DNA from: JBFLVN01 sp040758475
GTDB lineage: Bacteria > JAGRBM01
Length of the DNA: 9,177 nucleotides
Direction of reading: 5' to 3'
NCBI GenBank assembly: GCA_040758475.1
Contig: JBFLVN010000148.1
Coordinates: forward strand, 1 to 9,177
Both the position numbers and the translations under genes were made by a program. Under the pieces are notes generated by a model. That model was not told the origin of the DNA. It worked only from the letters and a program-made list of their open reading frames with translations, and searched no databases. Positions 5,548 to 9,177 of the stretch are shown piece by piece (position 1 is the stretch's first letter; each line of letters begins with the position of its first letter).

Positions 5548-6732
5548 GTGAATCTGACCCCCATCAAGGGCCACCTCCCCCAATTCCTCTTGGGGGCGCT
5601 CGTTCTCTTCTTTCTAGCGACGGGCCTTGGGGCGCGGGGGATTTTCGAGGCGTCCCTCCAGGAAGACGCCTGGGCCGAGTGGGGGACTTTCTTCGCGTTC
5701 CTGGGCGCCGGGTTCTTTTTCGTCAATGCCTTGAGCGAGACTTTCGGGAAAGACGGCCGCCTCCAGGGCGAGGCCCGCGGCCCCGCTAACCGCGCGGGGC
5801 TCCTCCTTCTCGCGCTCTTTTGCCTCGCCGTGGCGGGGGAGGAAATTTCCTGGGGCCAGCGCGTTTTCGGATTCGTTCCGCCCAAAGCCTTTCTCGAACT
5901 CAATTTCCAGCAGGAATTAAATTTCCACAACTTCCTTAAAAGCCTGGCCGTCGATACGCGCTGGCTCGTGGCGCTGATCGCCCTGGGGTACGGCGCCATC
6001 GCCCCGGGGTGTTCCTCGGAAAGATCGCCCCTGCCGGAAAGACTCCGCGCCTGGGCACGGCCCCTTGCCGCCCCCAAGAGCCTTCGGCCCTGGTGCGTGG
6101 CCGTCGCCCTCGTTTCCGTGGCTAATCCGGCACTCCTCACCGTTGAAGCGGCCGAGCTTTTCCTCGGGCTTCTCCTGCTCCTGGATGCCTTCGGGAGGAC
6201 TTCCGAAACGCCGCCAAAGCCGCTCGCCCAGGGAACCGCTCTCCTCGCGGCCCTCCTCCTGGGGCTTGCCGCCGCGCCGGCTTTCGACCGGTTCGTCTAC
6301 GGGGGAGATGAAAAGGCCGTCGCCCAGGCAAAAGAGGAACTCAAATTCCTCGAAAATGATCTCAGCCGTGGAGGGCTGAATCCGGTTCTCTTCACCATCG
6401 GGAGCCCCCTGGACAAGCGCCTGCTCAACGCGATCCGGGGAAATCTCGTACGCCTCGCCCGCCCGGGATTGTTTCTGGGCGAAGAACCTTCTCCGGATGA
6501 CCACAGCCCGGAGGCCGCGAAAGCCCGCACGCGCCGGGGCTATCTTCTCGATCCCTGGAACAATTCGTACTGGATTTTCTACAAGCCCGGCGAGAAGGGG
6601 TTCCTGCTCTACTCCCTCGGCCCGAACCGCCGCCGGGAAACGATCACGAAGGCCCTTTCTTCCGAAAAGCTCCGGAGCGCCGATCTCGCGGGCGACGACC
6701 TCGGATTGTGGGTTGGATTTCCGCAAAAATGA
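5548..6732 (+). CDS. Polytopic membrane protein with pseudopilin-like C-terminal domain
   Basis: A 394-residue protein in two parts. The first 250 residues carry about six or seven hydrophobic segments (near 11-29, 44-63, 83-97, 139-154, 182-198, 201-215 and 226-246). Within them is a motif I associate with uncharacterised membrane proteins: GEEISWGQR (97-105), then an N-x-Q-x-E-x-N-x-H array at 119-127. The charged EE pair at the membrane and the conserved His/Asn suggest a functional site, but I know no activity for it. After the last hydrophobic segment a charged helix (255-270) leads to a soluble tail. There, GYLLDPWNNSYW (331-342), GFLLYSLGPN (351-360) and a final GDDLGLW resemble the C-terminal domain of type II secretion major pseudopilins (DPWGNPY...YSLGADG...D-W). 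The start is GTG, with no clear Shine-Dalgarno. It lies between two toxin-antitoxin-like loci, transcribed opposite to both. Confidence 0.75.
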   Translation: MNLTPIKGHLPQFLLGALVLFFLATGLGARGIFEASLQEDAWAEWGTFFAFLGAGFFFVNALSETFGKDGRLQGEARGPANRAGLLLLALFCLAVAGEEISWGQRVFGFVPPKAFLELNFQQELNFHNFLKSLAVDTRWLVALIALGYGAIAPGCSSERSPLPERLRAWARPLAAPKSLRPWCVAVALVSVANPALLTVEAAELFLGLLLLLDAFGRTSETPPKPLAQGTALLAALLLGLAAAPAFDRFVYGGDEKAVAQAKEELKFLENDLSRGGLNPVLFTIGSPLDKRLLNAIRGNLVRLARPGLFLGEEPSPDDHSPEAAKARTRRGYLLDPWNNSYWIFYKPGEKGFLLYSLGPNRRRETITKALSSEKLRSADLAGDDLGLWVGFPQK

Positions 6733-6740
6733 GGAGTGAC

Positions 6741-6764
6741 GCGCTATTCCAAAGGGATCAGCGC
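6741..6764. terminator. Hairpin between convergent genes, possible bidirectional terminator
   Basis: GCGCTATTCC (6741-6750) pairs with GGGAT-c-AGCGC (6754-6764) over an AAA loop. The stem is 10 bp with one G-U pair and one bulged C. It lies between the stop of the membrane protein (6732) and overlaps the stop of the PIN gene (6758-6760), where a bidirectional terminator is expected. There is no T-tract directly after it on the plus strand. On the minus strand a T5 run comes about 10 nt later. This makes it a plausible but non-canonical terminator. Confidence 0.4.
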
Positions 6765-7222
6765 CGTGAACGCCGGCCGTCTTCTAAAATTAGCGGTTCG
6801 ACGCGCCGCAAACTGCAAACGTCCATGAAATCACCGGGGCTGCACGTAACCAGATAGTCAATTCGGGGCTTTCCAGCTTCCACCATCATCCGGATAACCC
6901 AATCGACCAAGCTAATATCTTTCCGTTGCCCCAATCGAATCCCAAGCGCTTTTTCCTTGGCCGCGTCGCGATAAGGTTTATCGTCGAACAAAACAATACC
7001 AGGACGCTTCAACGCCGCGTCGATCTGAGCGACGCATCCGGGAGTCTTCACGAAATGTCCGTTCAAAGTCTCATACAAGACGGGCCAAGGGACGAACGTA
7101 TAATACGGCTCGATTGTCCTCGCATATGATTTGGCGGATTCGTGAAATTGATCGCCCGATTGAAAAAGCGCCCGCCAAAACCCCGTATCGGCCAGAACGT
7201 ATTTCTTGGCCTTACCCAGCAT
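6758..7222 (-). CDS. PIN-domain protein, probable ribonuclease toxin
   Basis: From the ATG at 7222 this is 154 residues with a PIN-like nuclease layout. The first strand reads YVLADTGFWRALF with acidic D12. E51 lies in VLYETLNG. D107 lies in the helix start ISLVDWVIRMM. A last acidic D131 lies in YLVTCSPGDF. These four positions match the metal-binding acids of PIN domains (first-strand D, middle E, S-L-x-D, T-x-D-x-x-F). PIN proteins in two-gene modules are usually RNases acting as VapC-type toxins. The sequence is diverged from textbook VapC, so this is fold-level recognition. An in-frame TTG at 7228 could also be the start. Either way it overlaps the upstream 109-residue gene by 11-17 nt, an antitoxin-first style arrangement. 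Base composition is visibly less G+C-rich than the neighbouring genes. Confidence 0.75.
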   Translation of the reverse strand: MLGKAKKYVLADTGFWRALFQSGDQFHESAKSYARTIEPYYTFVPWPVLYETLNGHFVKTPGCVAQIDAALKRPGIVLFDDKPYRDAAKEKALGIRLGQRKDISLVDWVIRMMVEAGKPRIDYLVTCSPGDFMDVCSLRRVEPLILEDGRRSRR

Positions 7223-7541
7223 CTTCAACCACTTCGTCTAATTTCTGGGAAGTACCTATCCACGGAGCCGCCCTTCTGCCACCAAACAAGAAACGTCCCT
7301 TGACCTTATTGGTTTCAGAATCCCGGTAAATGACGTAAAGGCGATCTTCCTTGCCGACCTTAAAAGCCTTTTTAAGGTCTTTCTCTAGTTCCCGTTGCAA
7401 GTCTCTCTTGACATTGAATTCCAACGTAGCGAGGCGATCACCACATTCCTTGGCTCCATGGGCGTCAAACCAACGGTACAAACCGTCGTAATCGCCGTTG
7501 AGGCCCAAGTCGTAGGAAATCCATATTTGCTTCGTCTTCAT
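7212..7541 (-). CDS. Small protein upstream of PIN gene, candidate antitoxin with possible Cas2/VapD-like fold
   Basis: A 109-residue protein I cannot assign to a named family with confidence. It opens with a strand and a compact loop-helix (IWISYDLGLNGDYDGLYRWF), then a second strand ending near residue 43 (RLATLEF). A charged helix follows (about 45-62, RDLQRELEKDLKKAFK), then another strand (RLYVIYRD). This beta-alpha-beta order, with YDL at the end of the first strand and a downstream D/G loop, recalls ferredoxin-fold proteins such as Cas2, VapD and SinR-type proteins; that is inference. The C-terminus is short and polar. Its gene overlaps the PIN gene, starts with ATG and has its own promoter candidate. 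It therefore probably encodes the antitoxin or a regulator. I see no helix-turn-helix, ribbon-helix-helix or AbrB motif. Confidence 0.65.
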   Translation of the reverse strand: MKTKQIWISYDLGLNGDYDGLYRWFDAHGAKECGDRLATLEFNVKRDLQRELEKDLKKAFKVGKEDRLYVIYRDSETNKVKGRFLFGGRRAAPWIGTSQKLDEVVEDAG

Positions 7542-7560
7542 AAGAATCCGCCCCGGAATT

Positions 7561-7588
7561 ATTATAACGGCCCATTACCTCAAGGCAA
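7561..7588 (-). promoter_or_regulatory. Candidate promoter of the PIN module
   Basis: On the minus strand a perfect TATAAT (7561-7566) follows TTGCCT (7583-7588) with a 16-nt spacer. The -35 overlaps the last codons of the upstream radical SAM gene. Transcription would start near 7554, giving a very short leader of about 13 nt before the ATG at 7541. It is the best -10 box in the window and supports independent expression of the two-gene module. Confidence 0.55.
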
Positions 7589-8668
7589 TGAAAGCCGGTT
7601 CTGGTACTGCCTAAACAGCTCGCACTTCCGGCAAACTTCCGGCGGGCGGCCGTCGCCGAAGGCCCGGCGGAGCGCGCGCCATTTTTTCCCGTTGTAGATT
7701 TCAGCGAAGGATTCTTCCCGCACGTTCCCCACGGCCAGTTCCGCGGGGGCGACGCAGCAGGGATAGACCGTTCCGTCGGGCGAGACTTTGGCCCACTGGC
7801 GGGCCTGGTAACAGTTACCGGGGGCTTCCTCGAGAAGCTCCAGGGTGTAATCCGGGTCCCATTCGACAGTCGGAGTCCCTTCGGGCCGAAAAGCAAAACG
7901 CTCCACGGGCGGCAAAGCGATCATCACTTCGGCCTTCGCTTTTTTCGCCGCTTCCGCGATGGCCCACCGGCCTTCAGCGATATCCGCCGGAGAGAATTTC
8001 GGTACGAGGGAAAGATGCTCGAATTTTCCCGCGGCACCGTAGAGGTTCTGAATCAGGAAGACTTCCACGCCCCATTCTCGTACCGTCTCGATCATTTCAG
8101 GAAGATGCGAAAAATTCTCGCTCGTCGCCACGGCGCTTATGACGAGCCGGTGGATTTTCCCCTGCTCCGTCAGAATCCGGGCGGCTTCTTTTAAATGGCG
8201 GGTGACTCTCTCGAAATCAGAACCCACCCGGAGCCTGGCATAGGTTTCCGGCCGGTGAGAGTCGAGCGAAACTTGGAGCCGGTAGAGATGGGGCGCAAGG
8301 CGCCTCGTCCATTCGGGCGTAAGTTCGTAACCGCTCGTGATGAAGAGGAGGCGGTTTCCATGCCGCTTGACGGCGGCAAGCGTCCTTTCGAGGTCCCCGA
8401 GAAAGGGTTCGCTCCCGGCGGAAGGGATCACGATATCGGCGCCGGGGAGGAGTTCGTCCAGAAGGCGTTCGTGTTCTTCGGGAACGAATTCGAGGGGATC
8501 GGGCTTCCCCGCGCCGTAGCAGAAGGCGCAGCGCAGGTTGCAGTAATTGTTGGCGGAAATCTCGACATAGAGCGGGCCCGCCCGGGAACGGCCCGCGCCC
8601 AAGCGGGCCTCCCTCAAAATGCGGGCCGCCCGCTCAGTAGCGGGAAGATTCTTTTCACTGGAAGACAT
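7580..8668 (-). CDS. Radical SAM protein with C-terminal SPASM-type domain
   Basis: A 362-residue radical S-adenosylmethionine enzyme. The CxxxCxxC motif that binds the catalytic 4Fe-4S cluster is at C43, C47 and C50, after the typical strand LYVEISANNYCNLRC. A SAGSEPFL segment near residue 83 fits the SAM-binding GGE-like motif in altered form. Barrel strands follow (LLFITSGYE, LYRLQVSLDSH). The C-terminus has cysteines C286, C304, C305, C346 and C349 in a YPCCVAP...VCRKC arrangement. This matches the short SPASM domain, which holds an auxiliary cluster in peptide- and protein-modifying radical SAM enzymes. The substrate is unknown, and no precursor peptide gene is visible beside it. The ATG start at 8668 has a GAGGGG only 2 nt upstream, so initiation looks weak. 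It follows the 138-residue unknown gene by 39 nt in the same direction. Confidence 0.92.
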   Translation of the reverse strand: MSSSEKNLPATERAARILREARLGAGRSRAGPLYVEISANNYCNLRCAFCYGAGKPDPLEFVPEEHERLLDELLPGADIVIPSAGSEPFLGDLERTLAAVKRHGNRLLFITSGYELTPEWTRRLAPHLYRLQVSLDSHRPETYARLRVGSDFERVTRHLKEAARILTEQGKIHRLVISAVATSENFSHLPEMIETVREWGVEVFLIQNLYGAAGKFEHLSLVPKFSPADIAEGRWAIAEAAKKAKAEVMIALPPVERFAFRPEGTPTVEWDPDYTLELLEEAPGNCYQARQWAKVSPDGTVYPCCVAPAELAVGNVREESFAEIYNGKKWRALRRAFGDGRPPEVCRKCELFRQYQNRLSLP

Positions 8669-8707
8669 GGCCCCTCAATTGTGACACAGGGGCGCGGGGG
8701 ATGCCGC

Positions 8708-9124
8708 CTAGAGGTCCTTCACCTTGAAGGTCGAAAAAGCCGCCAGATGGCGCTGGGTCAGGTTCTCGTAAAGACCGTCGGCCTTGGGGGAAAAGCGCTT
8801 CGCCCGGGCACGGTAAAAACGCGAGAGCCCCTTGCCCGTGGCGTTCGCTGTGAAGACCGCCCGGTGGAAGGACAGGGGCGTCAGCGCCGCCAGCACGCCC
8901 GCCGCAACACCCGGCCCGATCAGGAAGGGATTGGGAATCCCCAAGGCGCCGAGTTCCTCCCCGAGTTCCTGCCGGTTCGCGCGCTCGCATTCGTAAAGAG
9001 CGGAAGCAGCCTGCCGGGCTTCTCCACGAGCGAGTTTGGACCACACCCAAGTCGAGATTTCACCGAACCACTCCGCGTCGAAATCCGCCCGCAGGGCGAG
9101 CCGGTATCCAAGATCGAGGGCCAT
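8708..9124 (-). CDS. Hypothetical protein upstream of the radical SAM gene
   Basis: A 138-residue protein I do not recognise. It looks mostly alpha-helical: an acidic and aromatic N-terminal part (ADFDAEWFGEISTWVWSKLA) leads to a charged helix (ASALYECERANRQELGEELGALG). A glycine/alanine-rich, moderately hydrophobic stretch follows at about 72-80 (IGPGVAAGVLAAL). The C-terminal part is basic (GKGLSRFYRARAKRF, ending ...AAFSTFKVKDL). It has one cysteine, no signal peptide and no CXXC pairs. I chose the ATG at 9124 because GGAGGAG lies 7 nt upstream; an in-frame ATG at 9172 would add 16 residues but has no support. Adjacency suggests co-transcription with the radical SAM gene, and the protein could be its substrate or partner; that is inference only. 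Its upstream context lies outside the window. Confidence 0.6.
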   Translation of the reverse strand: MALDLGYRLALRADFDAEWFGEISTWVWSKLARGEARQAASALYECERANRQELGEELGALGIPNPFLIGPGVAAGVLAALTPLSFHRAVFTANATGKGLSRFYRARAKRFSPKADGLYENLTQRHLAAFSTFKVKDL

Positions 9125-9131
9125 GGAGGAA

Positions 9132-9138
9132 CTCCTCC
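9132..9138 (-). promoter_or_regulatory. Shine-Dalgarno deciding the start of the hypothetical gene
   Basis: GGAGGAG on the minus strand lies 7 nt before the ATG at 9124 and favours it over the ATG at 9172. Confidence 0.7.
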
Positions 9139-9177
9139 CCGCGCCGGAAAAGTCCGCGCGTCCCGGCGCCATTCCAC

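Noticed and set aside
5917..6726. A 269-codon minus-strand frame over the membrane protein gene
   Set aside because: It is antisense; the plus-strand frame has clear membrane segments and a pseudopilin-like tail, while this one has no motifs.
1..9177. CRISPR arrays, tRNA or rRNA genes, insertion sequences and attachment sites
   Set aside because: I saw no regularly spaced repeats, cloverleaf signals, transposase frames or flanking direct repeats on either strand.

Overview
The window is a G+C-rich bacterial chromosome segment, about 60% by eye, with densely packed genes and little intergenic space. The MglB/MglA pair is very close to the Myxococcus type: the MglB C-terminus ends in a DDIDNLFSE-type tail, and MglA opens with the family-typical MSFINYSSREINCKIVYYGP start. 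With the recR-ybaB pair, this suggests a deltaproteobacterial or related lineage (Myxococcota, Bdellovibrionota, Desulfobacterota, Nitrospinota or a neighbouring candidate phylum). That placement is inference; there is no rRNA or other marker in the window.

Layout. (1) Positions 9-2929, minus strand, is a conserved housekeeping block. ybaB and recR overlap by 4 nt. After a 141-nt gap with a candidate promoter come mglB (roadblock/LC7), mglA (small Ras-like GTPase) and a DsbA/FrnE-like thioredoxin-fold oxidoreductase. A GC-rich stem-loop follows the last gene. (2) Positions 3005-4853, plus strand, hold an N-terminally anchored SGNH/GDSL hydrolase-like protein and an alpha/beta-fold serine esterase. 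They are separated by 1 nt, and the second has a strong Shine-Dalgarno inside the first. (3) Positions 4874-5495, minus strand, are a Phd/YefM-ParE type toxin-antitoxin operon with a palindromic operator candidate. (4) Positions 5548-6732, plus strand, encode a polytopic membrane protein whose soluble tail resembles the C-terminal domain of type II secretion pseudopilins. (5) Positions 6758-7588, minus strand, are a lower-G+C pair: a 109-residue protein of unknown function with a possible Cas2/VapD-like ferredoxin fold, overlapping a PIN-domain protein. It has its own promoter candidate and is the best case here for an undescribed toxin-antitoxin family. (6) Positions 7580-9124, minus strand, encode a radical SAM/SPASM protein preceded by a 138-residue protein I do not recognise.

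How they fit together. ybaB-recR serves recombinational repair. MglB/MglA is a GTPase-regulator pair for polarity or motility. The two toxin-antitoxin-like loci bracket the membrane-pseudopilin fusion, which suggests an accessory insertion hotspot between the housekeeping block and the radical SAM pair. Several starts are GTG. No rRNA, tRNA, CRISPR array or transposase was seen. No gap without a gene exceeds about 150 nt.
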